Assembly: GCF_008831505.1 (NCBI RefSeq)
Contig: NZ_CP044507.1
Location: 682,001-746,000 of the forward strand
Direction of reading: 5' to 3'
DNA length: 64,000 nt
Origin: Chryseobacterium sp.
GTDB taxonomy: Bacteria; Bacteroidota; Bacteroidia; Flavobacteriales; Weeksellaceae
Both the position numbers and the translations under genes were made by a program. Positions 35,406-45,588 of this stretch are shown here, in pieces (positions within the stretch are counted from its first letter, which is position 1; each line of letters starts with the position of its first letter). Below the pieces are notes generated by a model. That model was given only the letters and a program-made list of their open reading frames with translations, was not told where the DNA came from and ran no database searches.

Positions 35406-38400
35406 TTATCTCAATAATACCATTTTTTCTACTGCTGTAGCTCCTCCTTTGCATTTTTCCTGATTTTGGCTCCGCGCAAATATTTTAAAGATGTAAGTTC
35501 CCTTACCTACAGCATCGCCATAATCATCCAGTCCGTCCCACTCAATTGCCTGTCGGGGTGTGCGGAAGCCCTGCAGGAAAGGCTCGGCCACCACAGGTTG
35601 GCTCAGCGTGCGTACCAGCTTACCGGTAAAGGTGTAGATCTGCACGTTTACATCAAGTATATCATCACAGTTATGCTCAAAATGGATATAGGTTTTGTTG
35701 GTAAACGGATTCGGCCAGTTCAGCGGTCTGTTGATCACCAGGTTCTGGTTGGTTTCATCCTTCACTATAAAGCGTAACGTTTCCGTAGTCGAATTATTGT
35801 TGATGTCCCAAACCTTGAACGTTAGCGTATGCTCGCCGGGTGCCAGGTTGCGGAATGGGTAAGTTACATTGCCTTTCTGGTAATCGGCCAGTCCGGGATT
35901 TACACAACCGTTGCCGTCACCGCTGGAATAGAAGTCGTTCAGGACAACAGTATTAATAATCTGTCCGTCCAGGTAAGTCACGATATCATGACCCACACCC
36001 GCACCGGTGGAGTTGATTCCGGTATCATCTGTAATACAGGCCAGCAGCATCGGATTTTGATCCGTTATGCCTCCGTCAGCAAAATTGGTGTTATTCATAT
36101 AGAGTTTTACTTTCGGCGGCTCACTGTCATTGATGCCGTTGGGGTTTATACCGCCAATCTGAACGGGCTGGTTAATGAACACATCTTCCACTTTATTGTC
36201 GGCATAGGCCAGCATCCTACCGGTTCCCATGGTGTAATTAATATCGTTGGGAACATAAAACTCAACGGTGAACACACCGTTTACTGCGGTCCCGGAGGCC
36301 TTAACAATCGGGCTTCCTTCCTCAGTATAGTTGAGTATCGGTGTAAGGCTGCCGTCATTATTCAGTGTTGTTTTATTCAGTCGCTTGTCGTAAATATTGA
36401 TAACCACGCGGCCGTTAAAGTTCGTATTCAGTGTTCCGTTGGCATTATTGATGTGGCCGGTAATCTTCACAAAGTCAAGCGCACGTATCTGTCCCGGCAC
36501 GGGAGTTTCTACATTATCTATGGCCAGAAGTTTTTTCGGACGGCTCAGTTTCATAGCCGGGTCGCCCAGAAAATTTACCTTAAGGTGATTTGGATTTCCG
36601 CCAAAATCAAATTTAGCCTGCAGGAATGCATTCCCAAGGGTATCAAAGTCACCGGCATTAAGTTCAAAAATGCTTTTGGTAAAAGTGTCTGTAAACATTA
36701 CTCCATAATTCACATCAATTGCGCGGCTGGAGGTAATCATTGATGCAGCACCGCCCGACGGCAGTTTTATGAACTGCTCTCCTGCAGAAAATGTTCCGGG
36801 TTCATCCCAAAGGGTAAATTCACAGGTTATGGTGGAGACAAGCGGGAAGCGGCTGTATACATTGGAGAAATTGTTGAAATCCTCAATCTCATCGGAAGTA
36901 AGGATCCGTTCCTGAGCCCAGCCATTGATGCCCCCATGTCCAAGATAGAACATATACAGGCTGTTTCCTACATCGTTTGCGATGGCTTGGTTAACCTGGG
37001 GGTAACGCTGTCCGCCGGCCGTATTGACTGCCGGGAATGCATCCATGTACAGTTTACGTACATTGTACTCAGGTTTGTCGGTAGCTGCCTCAAAAAGATC
37101 CTGTAAGGTTTCATCCATAATGGTGTGGAATGGGGTGCCTCCATCTTTATCATCATCTGCCACGAAATCAAGTTTCATTCTCCAGATACCAAAGGGCGAA
37201 GACTGCCCCGGCAGATTATTATAGTATGCAAGGGTTTTGTCAACAAGCAGTTTTGCTTCCTGAATGTTAGCGGCAGGCAGCCTTCCCACAGGTACGTCGG
37301 CCAGCATGCTTGGCAGGTGGGTTGCGGTTTGCGGGCTTGTCATCCCGATATAGTCATCCGTCACAAAGGAGCTTACGTAATTTCCGCTTTCCTCACTCTG
37401 GTAAGCAGGCACAATATTATGGTTATTCGGAATCCTGTTCTTGAAATCATATGTGGTATCGCCCAAAATAAGCACATATTTCAGCGTACCTGCCGGACTG
37501 TTCAGATGGGTTACGAAATCCCGGATGGCAGTCAGGTCTTTTCTGCCGCTGCTGAACTCATTATAAATTTTATTGATGTCAACCACTGCAGTGGTGAAAT
37601 TGTTCCTGGTTTGGTGATGGCTGGCCATTCGCTGGGCATGGGTCATCATTTCAGGAGAGGTCAATACCAGGTAATCAATATTTTGCAGTGCGCTGAGGTT
37701 CTGGTTATCTGTCTTGCCTACATAAGTAGGAGTATAGGCAGCATCGGCACGGAAAGCCACAAATTCATTGTTGAAGTTGGGATCATTGGCGATATAGCCG
37801 AAACTATAGGTACTACTGCCTGTGTTTTTGTTAACGGCCCGCTTCGCATTGGTGATGTCGGTTACGTCCCAAACCTGTTCCGCGGCACTGGCATTGCTCA
37901 TGGCAAAGCTGTAGGCCTGACCCGAGCCGCTCTGCAGTGAGAAATCGCGGAAATTCATCTGTCCGCCATTGAAGGAAAGGTTTTCCCGGTATTGGATTTC
38001 CAGATAATCAAAAAAGAAATTTCCGTTTGGATTTGCTGATATATCAGGGGTAAAGTTAAAGTTAAAGGTATTGCCTGATACATTATTCAGTGTGCCCTGG
38101 AATCTCATCTGTACAAAGTCAAGTCCCCCGGGCGTCGCAGACTGCACCGAATTGTTTTGATTGTTGATGTTGAAGGCTAGCGTATTGCCCTGGGATTTAT
38201 AGGCCACCACCTGTGTGCGGTAGGTAATTAGGTCGCCGGGTTGTGCCGGGGTCTTGGTGGTGATGGTATAGGTTTTGGGTGCAGTAAAGCCCGGCTCATC
38301 TACCCAAATCTTACCGAGTTTAAGCAGATTCCTTTCGTCATCATTTATAACCTGATAGTCATCATACCTTGTGATCGGATTGGCGGTAAGCGGCAAGTCT

Positions 38401-39278
38401 GAATCCTGGACACGTTTTCCCGGACCTTTATCGAAATTGATAAAATAGTAGGAGAAGTCATCATACAGATTCTTCACATTATTGCTGCGGTCGGTGCGGG
38501 TATCGGTCCTTTTGAAACCGTTTCCGTTTGTGGGATCATAAAGGTTATACCCATTAGGTCCCTGCGCATAGAATAGGGCATAATCACCGTCATTCCAGAC
38601 ACCGTCTGCCTCGCCCACCACCTGGATTGCATTTTCCTGCAGCGCATCATATTTTGTGTCCTGGTTAAATTCAGACAGCATAATACCGCCATTGCCGTAG
38701 ATCCGGAAATTTTTTGGGTTGATGTTGGCCGGGTTGAGGCCGTTGGCCTGCAGGAAATCTTTAGTGATCCTGAAAATCCCTGAACGGTCCACCTTTATCT
38801 TATAGAAGTTTCCTGTATTCAGCGGGTTGTTTGTGGTGCCCACTTTCTGGGTGTTGGGATTAAGTTTTGCGGTTTCCTCTATATTAAAGGAAGAAAGTCT
38901 CAGGATCCGTCCATTCTCCGACTTGAAGAGTGAAACATTGATATGCGCAGTCCTTGTACCTTTGTGGTTGGTATAGGCCACATCTTTAATTTCAAAAGGA
39001 AGGATGTTGTCTTTCTGAAGGTCGTAAAGGTCCCTCGCAGAAACTGTTTCCCACTGCATGCCCGAGATTTTTAAATCTTTTTCGCCTGCGCTGTGTTTTA
39101 TATTGATAAAAATATTATTTTGGTCAAATGAAAAGCCGGGATTACTGAAGGTGGGAAGGTTCATTTTTATCTCCCCGTAATCGCGGATCTTAGCTCCTTC
39201 CCAGTTAATGCTTATCTTCTGCGAAAAAAAGCAGGCTGTGAAGAGGAAAATGAACAGAAAAGAAAGGTTGCGGATCAT
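35406..39278 (-). CDS. porU: T9SS C-terminal signal peptidase (sortase) PorU
   Basis: A 1290-residue exported protein of the gingipain C25 family (signal MIRNLSFLFIFLFTACFFSQ). The catalytic His is in MFYLGHGGINGW near residue 780 and the catalytic Cys in STITCEFTLWDEPG near 818. Further family segments are RKDLTAIRDFVTHL, YVLILGDTTYDFK and FLGDPAMKLSRPKK. The end, with WPNPFTNKT and KIFARSQNQ-type strands, is a T9SS-type C-terminal domain. PorU cleaves the sorting signal of cargo and links it to A-LPS. It forms an operon with porV and is divergent from gldJ. Confidence 0.95.
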   Translation of the reverse strand: MIRNLSFLFIFLFTACFFSQKISINWEGAKIRDYGEIKMNLPTFSNPGFSFDQNNIFINIKHSAGEKDLKISGMQWETVSARDLYDLQKDNILPFEIKDVAYTNHKGTRTAHINVSLFKSENGRILRLSSFNIEETAKLNPNTQKVGTTNNPLNTGNFYKIKVDRSGIFRITKDFLQANGLNPANINPKNFRIYGNGGIMLSEFNQDTKYDALQENAIQVVGEADGVWNDGDYALFYAQGPNGYNLYDPTNGNGFKRTDTRTDRSNNVKNLYDDFSYYFINFDKGPGKRVQDSDLPLTANPITRYDDYQVINDDERNLLKLGKIWVDEPGFTAPKTYTITTKTPAQPGDLITYRTQVVAYKSQGNTLAFNINNQNNSVQSATPGGLDFVQMRFQGTLNNVSGNTFNFNFTPDISANPNGNFFFDYLEIQYRENLSFNGGQMNFRDFSLQSGSGQAYSFAMSNASAAEQVWDVTDITNAKRAVNKNTGSSTYSFGYIANDPNFNNEFVAFRADAAYTPTYVGKTDNQNLSALQNIDYLVLTSPEMMTHAQRMASHHQTRNNFTTAVVDINKIYNEFSSGRKDLTAIRDFVTHLNSPAGTLKYVLILGDTTYDFKNRIPNNHNIVPAYQSEESGNYVSSFVTDDYIGMTSPQTATHLPSMLADVPVGRLPAANIQEAKLLVDKTLAYYNNLPGQSSPFGIWRMKLDFVADDDKDGGTPFHTIMDETLQDLFEAATDKPEYNVRKLYMDAFPAVNTAGGQRYPQVNQAIANDVGNSLYMFYLGHGGINGWAQERILTSDEIEDFNNFSNVYSRFPLVSTITCEFTLWDEPGTFSAGEQFIKLPSGGAASMITSSRAIDVNYGVMFTDTFTKSIFELNAGDFDTLGNAFLQAKFDFGGNPNHLKVNFLGDPAMKLSRPKKLLAIDNVETPVPGQIRALDFVKITGHINNANGTLNTNFNGRVVINIYDKRLNKTTLNNDGSLTPILNYTEEGSPIVKASGTAVNGVFTVEFYVPNDINYTMGTGRMLAYADNKVEDVFINQPVQIGGINPNGINDSEPPKVKLYMNNTNFADGGITDQNPMLLACITDDTGINSTGAGVGHDIVTYLDGQIINTVVLNDFYSSGDGNGCVNPGLADYQKGNVTYPFRNLAPGEHTLTFKVWDINNNSTTETLRFIVKDETNQNLVINRPLNWPNPFTNKTYIHFEHNCDDILDVNVQIYTFTGKLVRTLSQPVVAEPFLQGFRTPRQAIEWDGLDDYGDAVGKGTYIFKIFARSQNQEKCKGGATAVEKMVLLR

Positions 39279-39441
39279 TATTTTTGAATTAATTTTCAGG
39301 AATACAAATTAAACGAAATTTTTAAAAAAATCCTGCGATACAATAAAATAAAATTGCTTTCGTTTCAAAAAAATCAAAACATTACTTGATTAATTAATAA
39401 AATTATTATTTCTTTGTACTTTGAAAATATTTATACCGACT

Positions 39442-41052
39442 ATGAAAAAACTAAAGTTGTTTTCATTAATTGCATTAAGTTCAGCTTTCGTCCTTACCAG
39501 TTGTGGAGGGGGATCCGGTAAAGGTGGCGGAACGAAAAGTTTCGTATCCAAGACCGGGTGGAAACCCAACGATAACAGAGGTTGGTTTTACGCAGGCAAG
39601 CAGCAAAAACTGAAAGGATGGCCAGGAATGGTATATGTGGAAGGCGGAACTTTTACAATGGGATTAGTGAAAGATGATGTAATGCATGACTGGAATAACT
39701 CGCCCCGCAGAATGCAGGTAAGTTCATTCTTCCTTGGTGAAACTGAGATTACAAACTATGAATACCGTGAATATCTGACATGGCTTAAGTATGTTTTCCC
39801 ACCGTCTGATCCAAGCTTCAGGGAAATCTACAACGGTGCTCTGCCGGATACACTTCTTTGGGATAACGAACTTTCCAGAAATGACTATTCTGAAACCTAT
39901 TTCAGATCTCCGGAATACGATTATTATCCGGTGGTGGGTGTGAGTTGGTCTCAGGCGAATAAATATTGCGAATGGCTTACAGACAGAGCCAATGAGAAAG
40001 CATTAATGGATGCCGGTATCATTGCTAAAGATCTCTATATAAACGAATCCAACAATGTGGGTGGATCTGCTTTCAATATGGATAAGTTTAAATCAAACGA
40101 TCCGGATATGCAGGCCTATATTAACGAGCAGAGACTGGCTCAGAAATCCGGTATGAACAGAAATGTCAACCAAAGGATTTTGGCTGCCAACAGGTCTCCT
40201 GCAGCTCCACTGGTGCAGAAGTTCAGACTTCCTACAGAGGTTGAATGGGAATTTGCAGCGTTGGGAACAATGAAAAACAGGGAATATAACAATATTCTTG
40301 GAAAAACTCCGGAGATTGAACGTCTGAGAGGTCAGAAAGGCCGTAATGAGGGTATGTTCCTGGAAAATTTCAAATACGGAGCGGGTGATTATTCCGGTGT
40401 TCCGGGATGGCAAAATGACGGGTCCGCAAGAACTGCCGATGTAAAGAAATACCCGGCTAATGACCTTGGACTTTACGGTATGTTTGGTAACGTAGCCGAA
40501 TGGACTGCCGATGTATACCGTCCGATTATCGATTCCGATTATAACGACTTCAATTACTACAGAGGTAACGCGCCACAAAGAATCCTTAGAAATGGTGACG
40601 GAACTTATGCTCGTGTAGACGACGGAAGTATACAGTATGACACTCTTGCTGACGGCAGACTTCTGTATAAAAACCTGCCTGGTCAGTACCAGAGAGAAAC
40701 CATCGCAGATTACAGTAACTTCAGGGATGGCGACAGACAGTCTTCACTGAACTTCAGAGCTGGTGATGAAGACAGTGCAGCAAATGCAAATTTCAACATG
40801 TACAATGCACCGCGTAAGAATTTCTTCGTGGACGGTAGCGGAAGAGTTGTAGTACAAAAGGATAACGCATCCAGAACTTCAGCCATCACAAACGAAATCA
40901 GAGTTGTAAAAGGTGGTTCATGGCAGGATACAGCATACTGGCTGGATCCGGGACAAAGAAGATTCAAAAGCCAGAGCGGCGGTTATGGATGGATCGGTTT
41001 CCGTGTAGCGCAGGATGCCCGTGGCGCACAGAACAACAGATCAAGAAGATAA
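39442..41052 (+). CDS. gldJ: Gliding motility lipoprotein GldJ
   Basis: A 536-residue lipoprotein. The ATG at 39442 gives the signal MKKLKLFSLIALSSAFVLTSC (Cys21); an upstream TTG at 39421 is in frame but less likely. Like GldK it has the sulfatase-modifying-factor fold: PGMVYVEGGTFTMG, YPVVGVSWSQANKYCEWLTD, FRLPTEVEWEFAALG, MFGNVAEWTADVYRP and VVKGGSWQDTAYW. It is longer than GldK and has the insertion GAGDYSGVPGWQNDGSARTA typical of GldJ. GldJ stabilises GldK and supports gliding and secretion. A strong terminator separates it from murF. Confidence 0.94.
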   Translation: MKKLKLFSLIALSSAFVLTSCGGGSGKGGGTKSFVSKTGWKPNDNRGWFYAGKQQKLKGWPGMVYVEGGTFTMGLVKDDVMHDWNNSPRRMQVSSFFLGETEITNYEYREYLTWLKYVFPPSDPSFREIYNGALPDTLLWDNELSRNDYSETYFRSPEYDYYPVVGVSWSQANKYCEWLTDRANEKALMDAGIIAKDLYINESNNVGGSAFNMDKFKSNDPDMQAYINEQRLAQKSGMNRNVNQRILAANRSPAAPLVQKFRLPTEVEWEFAALGTMKNREYNNILGKTPEIERLRGQKGRNEGMFLENFKYGAGDYSGVPGWQNDGSARTADVKKYPANDLGLYGMFGNVAEWTADVYRPIIDSDYNDFNYYRGNAPQRILRNGDGTYARVDDGSIQYDTLADGRLLYKNLPGQYQRETIADYSNFRDGDRQSSLNFRAGDEDSAANANFNMYNAPRKNFFVDGSGRVVVQKDNASRTSAITNEIRVVKGGSWQDTAYWLDPGQRRFKSQSGGYGWIGFRVAQDARGAQNNRSRR

Positions 41053-41075
41053 CATTAGTTGTAATAAATAATAAT

Positions 41076-41110
41076 AAATCCTTCCCTCATACGGAAGGAT
41101 TTATTTATTT
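41076..41110 (+). terminator. Intrinsic terminator of gldJ
   Basis: AAATCCTTCC (41076-41085) pairs with GGAAGGATTT (41093-41102), followed by a T-rich stretch. murF starts 9 bp after it. Confidence 0.8.
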
Positions 41111-41118
41111 TTGACCCC

Positions 41119-42390
41119 ATGAATCCAGAACTTTTCTATCCCTATCTTCAGCAGTGTAACAAGGTATCCATCGACTCCAGAACAGTAGGGTCGGGTGATA
41201 TCTTCTTTGCATTCTCCGGCGAGAATTTTGATGGTGCCCTTAAGGCCTCAGAAGCTGTAGACAACGGAGCGCTTGCGGCAATTGTAGAGAATAAGGATTT
41301 TGAAGATTCTTCGCGCAATATCTTCTATGTGCCCAGCACCCTTCAGTTCATGCAGGACCTGGCACGGGTGCACAGGAAGAAGCTCACCATACCCGTGATT
41401 GCTTTAACAGGAAGCAACGGAAAGACAACCACTAAGGAACTAATAGCTACTGCACTTTCAGCAAAGTTCAACGTCCTGTACACCTTCGGAAATCTTAATA
41501 ACCATATCGGTGTTCCCCTCACGCTGATGTCGGTAAAGCCGGAGCATGAGATCGCGGTAATAGAAATGGGTGCCAATCATCAGAAAGAAATCGAATTACT
41601 CTGCTCCATTGCTCAGCCGGATTATGGCTATATTACCAACTTCGGAAAAGCGCATCTGGAGGGTTTTGGAGGCTTTGAAGGCGTGATTGCCGGCAAATCG
41701 GAGTTGTATAATTATTTGAAGGCAAATGGTAAAACGCTGATCGTTAATAACGAAGATCCTTTGCAGGTTGAAAAGACCCAGGGATATCAGCCTGCCATCA
41801 GCTTCGGTACAGATAATGCCGATTATATATTCTCACCTTTGTGTAAAGGCAATTTTGTGGGTCTTGGTTTCGACAGTACGGAAATTATGAGCCAGCTTAC
41901 GGGAATTTTTAATTTCAGCAACCTTAGTGCAGCCGTGGCTTTGGGACTTCATTTTGGCGTTCCGAAGGAAAGAATAAAAGCGGCAATCGAAGATTATGAA
42001 CCCACCAATATGCGCTCGCAGGTGATGGTAAAAGACGGCCGAACCCTGGTGCTGGATACCTATAACGCCAACCCAAGCTCTATGGCGGGCTCATTGCAGA
42101 ATTTCAAATCGTTTGAAGGCTCAAAAACAATCATCATCGGAGATATGCGTGAACTTGGTGCTGAGAGTCTGGCTGAGCATACAGCAATACTCAATATGGC
42201 CCTACAAATGGAATTCGACCAAATCATTACAGTGGGAGAGCAGTTTCAGGCGGTTGCCAAATCACCTCTGTCGTTTTGCACTACAGCAGAGCTTACCGAT
42301 TATCTTAAAGACAATCCGGTTACATCGAAGAATATTCTGTTAAAGGCCTCCAGAGGAATTGGTCTGGAAAAAGTGCTTGATGTTCTTTAG
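41119..42390 (+). CDS. murF: UDP-N-acetylmuramoyl-tripeptide--D-alanyl-D-alanine ligase
   Basis: A 423-residue Mur ligase that adds D-Ala-D-Ala to the UDP-MurNAc tripeptide in peptidoglycan synthesis. The N-terminal SIDSRTVGSGDIFFAFSGENFDG binds the UMAG part. The ATP P-loop is LTGSNGKTTTKELI near residue 95. NLNNHIGVPLTLM, EMGANHQKEIELL, ITNFGKAHLEGFGG and DTYNANPSSM are typical of MurF and distinguish it from MurC, MurD and MurE. The last 4 bases overlap the convergent NUDIX gene. Confidence 0.96.
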   Translation: MNPELFYPYLQQCNKVSIDSRTVGSGDIFFAFSGENFDGALKASEAVDNGALAAIVENKDFEDSSRNIFYVPSTLQFMQDLARVHRKKLTIPVIALTGSNGKTTTKELIATALSAKFNVLYTFGNLNNHIGVPLTLMSVKPEHEIAVIEMGANHQKEIELLCSIAQPDYGYITNFGKAHLEGFGGFEGVIAGKSELYNYLKANGKTLIVNNEDPLQVEKTQGYQPAISFGTDNADYIFSPLCKGNFVGLGFDSTEIMSQLTGIFNFSNLSAAVALGLHFGVPKERIKAAIEDYEPTNMRSQVMVKDGRTLVLDTYNANPSSMAGSLQNFKSFEGSKTIIIGDMRELGAESLAEHTAILNMALQMEFDQIITVGEQFQAVAKSPLSFCTTAELTDYLKDNPVTSKNILLKASRGIGLEKVLDVL

Positions 42391-42995
42391 AGATTTTTCT
42401 CCCAAACTTCGTTCAGGATCATCCTAATATTGTGGAAGGTAGACGGGAAGACTTCCTGCCTGATCCGGGCATCGCTTTTCCAGTCTACAGCTGTAATACC
42501 TTCTTCCACTTGGGGTTTGGCATTGCCCGTACCTACATAACTCATCTTGAACCAGTAAGTTGTCTTCAGTACACGGTCACCATTTCTCTCGGTATAAATG
42601 TGGAAGGTATTGTTGATGAAGGATTCAAGTATCAGTTCACATAAACCGGTCTCTTCTTCCACTTCACGCACTGCAGCCTGCTCCAGGGATTCCCCTTTTT
42701 CCACTTTACCTTTTGGGAGGTCCCATTTACTGAGTCTTTTAATGAACAGGGTCTCTTTGTTGGCATTGGTTACGATTCCCCCGGCTGCCTCAATTACATG
42801 AAACATATGCGTGAAATCTTCCCAAAGTTCTTCAATATTTTCTCCGTAGACATTAATTTCGGGGCAGGAGGTATTCTGCAGGAGGTCTACGGCGATTTCC
42901 AGAGTTGCAAAGCCTTCGTAACGCAGGTTTTTTTCAATATCCTCGGGATACTTACTTATTGTTAATTTTTTTTCGTTAACAAAAACTTTATACAT
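42387..42995 (-). CDS. NUDIX hydrolase
   Basis: A 202-residue protein with the NUDIX box GKVEKGESLEQAAVREVEEETG at residues 95-116 (core EVEEETG). An N-terminal extension of about 65 residues (VFVNEKKLTISKYPEDIEKN) precedes the hydrolase fold. Such proteins hydrolyse nucleoside-diphosphate-linked compounds; the substrate cannot be read from the sequence. It is divergent from the SRPBCC gene, 32 bp away, and overlaps the end of murF by 4 bp. Confidence 0.88.
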   Translation of the reverse strand: MYKVFVNEKKLTISKYPEDIEKNLRYEGFATLEIAVDLLQNTSCPEINVYGENIEELWEDFTHMFHVIEAAGGIVTNANKETLFIKRLSKWDLPKGKVEKGESLEQAAVREVEEETGLCELILESFINNTFHIYTERNGDRVLKTTYWFKMSYVGTGNAKPQVEEGITAVDWKSDARIRQEVFPSTFHNIRMILNEVWEKNL

Positions 42996-43027
42996 TTGTA
43001 AGACTTTAATCTTACAAAAATAGAAAA

Positions 43028-43420
43028 ATGAATTTAGAAGGACGAAAAATATTACTTAATAAACCGGTGTCCGAAATCGTGGATTTGCTTAAGGATCCTG
43101 AGAATTATAAGCAGTTGATGCCGGAGGGCCTTCAGAAATTTGACGCTACTGCAGACGGGTTTAAATTTTCGCTGAAAGGCATGCCGGAGATTGCGCTTAA
43201 GCTGGGTGAGGTAAGTGAACAGAAGGCGGTTTTGCGGTCGGCAAGTTCCAGTATGGATTTTGAACTTACCACCAGTATGAATGCTGTTTCCGATACACAA
43301 ACGGAGGTTCAGATGTTTTTTGAAGGCAAGTTCAATCCGTTTATCAAGATGATGGTTGAGAAGCCGCTTCAGAATTTTATGAATGCACTTACAGACAAGA
43401 TAGAGACGATGTACGCATAA
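43028..43420 (+). CDS. SRPBCC-fold (CoxG-like) small protein
   Basis: A 130-residue soluble protein whose pattern fits the START/SRPBCC fold: an N-terminal strand, KPVSEIVDLLKDPENYKQLMPEG helix region (shown in part as VSEIVDLLKDPENYKQLMP), alternating strands, and a long C-terminal helix PLQNFMNALTDKIETM. These proteins have a hydrophobic pocket and often carry lipids or quinone-like ligands; no specific role can be assigned. Divergent from the NUDIX hydrolase. Confidence 0.7.
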   Translation: MNLEGRKILLNKPVSEIVDLLKDPENYKQLMPEGLQKFDATADGFKFSLKGMPEIALKLGEVSEQKAVLRSASSSMDFELTTSMNAVSDTQTEVQMFFEGKFNPFIKMMVEKPLQNFMNALTDKIETMYA

Positions 43421-43442
43421 AGCGTGACTGATTTTTGTTATT

Positions 43443-43476
43443 AAAAAAAACAATCCCCGGGCTTTCACCCGGGGAT
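43443..43476 (-). terminator. Intrinsic terminator of dnaK
   Basis: ATCCCCGGG / CCCGGGGAT (43453-43461, 43468-43476; the 43453 position is the outer A-T) with a 6-nt loop and A8 on the left gives a strong GC stem plus T8 on the minus strand. Confidence 0.85.
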
Positions 43477-43499
43477 CGTTGTATTAGGACTGGAAGTAA

Positions 43500-45398
43500 T
43501 TACTTCACCTCTTCAAAATCAGCATCCTGAACATCATCAGCACCTGCATTTCCTGTAGGGTTACCCTGTGCCTGCTCGGCTCCCGGCTGTCCCTGCTGTC
43601 CCGCAGCATACATTTCCTCTGATGCGGCCATCCAGGCAGCATCCAAAGCTTCAGTTTTTGTTTTGATGCTTTCCATGTCTTTAGCATCAAAAGCGGTCTT
43701 CAGTTCCGCTGCCGCAGATTCAACAGCTGCTTTCTTGTCAGCCGAAAGCTTGTCACCAAATTCTTTCAGTTGCTTCTCGGTCTGGAAAATCAATCCGTCC
43801 GCTTTGTTCAGTACTTCCACCTCTTCTTTTTTCTTGGCGTCAGAAGAAGCGTTTTCTTCAGCTTCACGCTTCATTCTTGCGATTTCCTCTTCAGAAAGAC
43901 CTGAACTTGCCTGAATCTTGATGGACTGCTCTTTACCGGTTCCTTTATCTTTAGCAGAAACATGAAGGATACCGTTGGCATCAATATCAAAAGTTACTTC
44001 AATCTGAGGAACACCTCTTGGTGCCGGCGGAATGTCTGTAAGGTCAAATCTTCCGATTTCTTTATTATCGTTGAACATCGGCCTTTCACCCTGACCCACT
44101 CTGATGGATACTGCAGGCTGGTTATCGCTCGCCGTGGAGAATGTTTCGGATTTTTTAGTCGGTATAGTCGTATTGGCTTCAATCAGTTTGGTGAACACAG
44201 AGCCCATAGTTTCAATACCCAATGAAAGCGGAGTTACATCCAGAAGAAGTACATCTTTTACATCACCTGTAAGTACACCACCCTGGATAGCTGCTCCAAT
44301 AGCCACAACCTCATCCGGGTTTACCCCTTTGGAGGGTTTCTTACCGAAGAATTTCTCCACTTCTTCCTGAATAATTGGGATTCTGGTAGAACCACCTACA
44401 AGGATTACCTCGTCGATGTCTGAGATGGAAAGTCCAGCGTCAGAAAGGGCCTTTTTACATGGCTCCATAGAACGTCTTACAAGGTCAGCGGAAAGCTGTT
44501 CAAATTTAGCTTTGGTAAGTGTCTTCACCATGTGCTTAGGACCTGTAGCCGTAGCAGTGATATAGGGAAGGTTGATTTCTGTCTGTGTGGAAGAGGAAAG
44601 CTCGATCTTAGCTTTCTCAGCAGCTTCTTTCAATCTCTGAAGGGCAATTGCATCAGATTTAAGGTCTACACCTTCTTCAGCTTTAAACTCATCTGCCATC
44701 CAGTTGATGATCACATCATCAAAATCATCACCACCTAAGTGCGTGTCACCGTTTGTAGAAAGTACTTCGAATACACCATCGCCAAGGTCAAGGATAGAAA
44801 CGTCAAAAGTACCGCCACCTAAATCGTATACTGCGATTTTCTGGTCTTTGTGAGCTTTATCCATACCATAGGCCAGTGCTGCGGCAGTAGGCTCGTTGAT
44901 GATTCTTTCAACCGTCAGACCTGCGATTTCGCCAGCTTCCTTGGTAGCCTGTCTCTGGGCGTCGTTAAAGTATGCTGGAACAGTTATAACCGCACGGGTA
45001 ACTTCCTGACCCAAGTAATCTTCCGCTGTTTTCTTCATTTTCTGAAGAATCATCGCTGAAATTTCCTGTGGTGTATATTCTCTGTCGTCTATCTTTACTT
45101 TAACAGTATCGTTAGGTCCGGACACCACTTTATAAGGTACTCTGCTGATCTCGCTGGCATCGTCCTTGAAATGTGTTCCGATAAATCTTTTGATGGAGTA
45201 TACTGTTTTCTCCGGGTTGGTTACAGCCTGTCTTTTAGCTGGATCTCCCACTTTTCTTTCGCCGTCTTCAGTAAAAGCCACGATAGAAGGGGTGGTTCTT
45301 TTACCTTCAGCATTAGGGATAACTACTGCATCCTTACCTTCCATTACTGCAACGCAGGAGTTGGTAGTACCCAAATCAATTCCGATTATTTTACTCAT
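43500..45398 (-). CDS. dnaK: Chaperone DnaK (Hsp70)
   Basis: A 632-residue Hsp70. ATPase-domain signatures are [17 protein letters not shown] at the start, [17 protein letters not shown] near residue 193 and [17 protein letters not shown] near 333. The substrate-binding domain has [16 protein letters not shown] and the lid region follows, ending with a Gly/Gln-rich linker and the EEVK-type tail (DADFEEVK). It is full length. dnaJ and grpE are not beside it, so it is transcribed alone, with possible heat-shock elements upstream and a strong terminator downstream. Confidence 0.98.
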   Translation of the reverse strand: MSKIIGIDLGTTNSCVAVMEGKDAVVIPNAEGKRTTPSIVAFTEDGERKVGDPAKRQAVTNPEKTVYSIKRFIGTHFKDDASEISRVPYKVVSGPNDTVKVKIDDREYTPQEISAMILQKMKKTAEDYLGQEVTRAVITVPAYFNDAQRQATKEAGEIAGLTVERIINEPTAAALAYGMDKAHKDQKIAVYDLGGGTFDVSILDLGDGVFEVLSTNGDTHLGGDDFDDVIINWMADEFKAEEGVDLKSDAIALQRLKEAAEKAKIELSSSTQTEINLPYITATATGPKHMVKTLTKAKFEQLSADLVRRSMEPCKKALSDAGLSISDIDEVILVGGSTRIPIIQEEVEKFFGKKPSKGVNPDEVVAIGAAIQGGVLTGDVKDVLLLDVTPLSLGIETMGSVFTKLIEANTTIPTKKSETFSTASDNQPAVSIRVGQGERPMFNDNKEIGRFDLTDIPPAPRGVPQIEVTFDIDANGILHVSAKDKGTGKEQSIKIQASSGLSEEEIARMKREAEENASSDAKKKEEVEVLNKADGLIFQTEKQLKEFGDKLSADKKAAVESAAAELKTAFDAKDMESIKTKTEALDAAWMAASEEMYAAGQQGQPGAEQAQGNPTGNAGADDVQDADFEEVK

Positions 45399-45464
45399 AG
45401 TATCTATTTTTATTTTTTACAATTTGAGGTCAATTTCTCTAAATCTGTACCAAGCAAAAAATTG

Positions 45465-45496
45465 TGACAAATTGACATTTCAGCGGCAGTTTTGCC
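45465..45496 (-). promoter_or_regulatory. Cluster of TGNCA-type repeats upstream of dnaK
   Basis: Two TGACA repeats 8 bp apart (45465-45469, 45473-45477) and a GGCA-N4-TGCC palindrome (45485-45496) lie 67-98 bp upstream of the dnaK start. No CIRCE element is present. A heat-shock role is inferred from position only. Confidence 0.3.
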
Positions 45497-45528
45497 AATC
45501 AATACCATTTTTTGGGATGATGACGACC

Positions 45529-45565
45529 TAACAAAAAACAAAAGCACCACCTGAACGCAGTGCTT
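45529..45565 (-). terminator. Terminator of the MliC-like gene
   Basis: AAGCAC (45542-45547) pairs with GTGCTT (45560-45565); an A-rich run at 45530-45543 supplies the U-tract on the minus strand, 24 bp after the gene. Confidence 0.45.
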
Positions 45566-45588
45566 AATTAAGTTATTTAATGTAATTC

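Noticed and set aside
35829-37940. Long + strand open frames (304 and 271 residues) inside porU
   Set aside because: They lie antisense to the well-supported porU gene, show no family features, and arise from its codon pattern.
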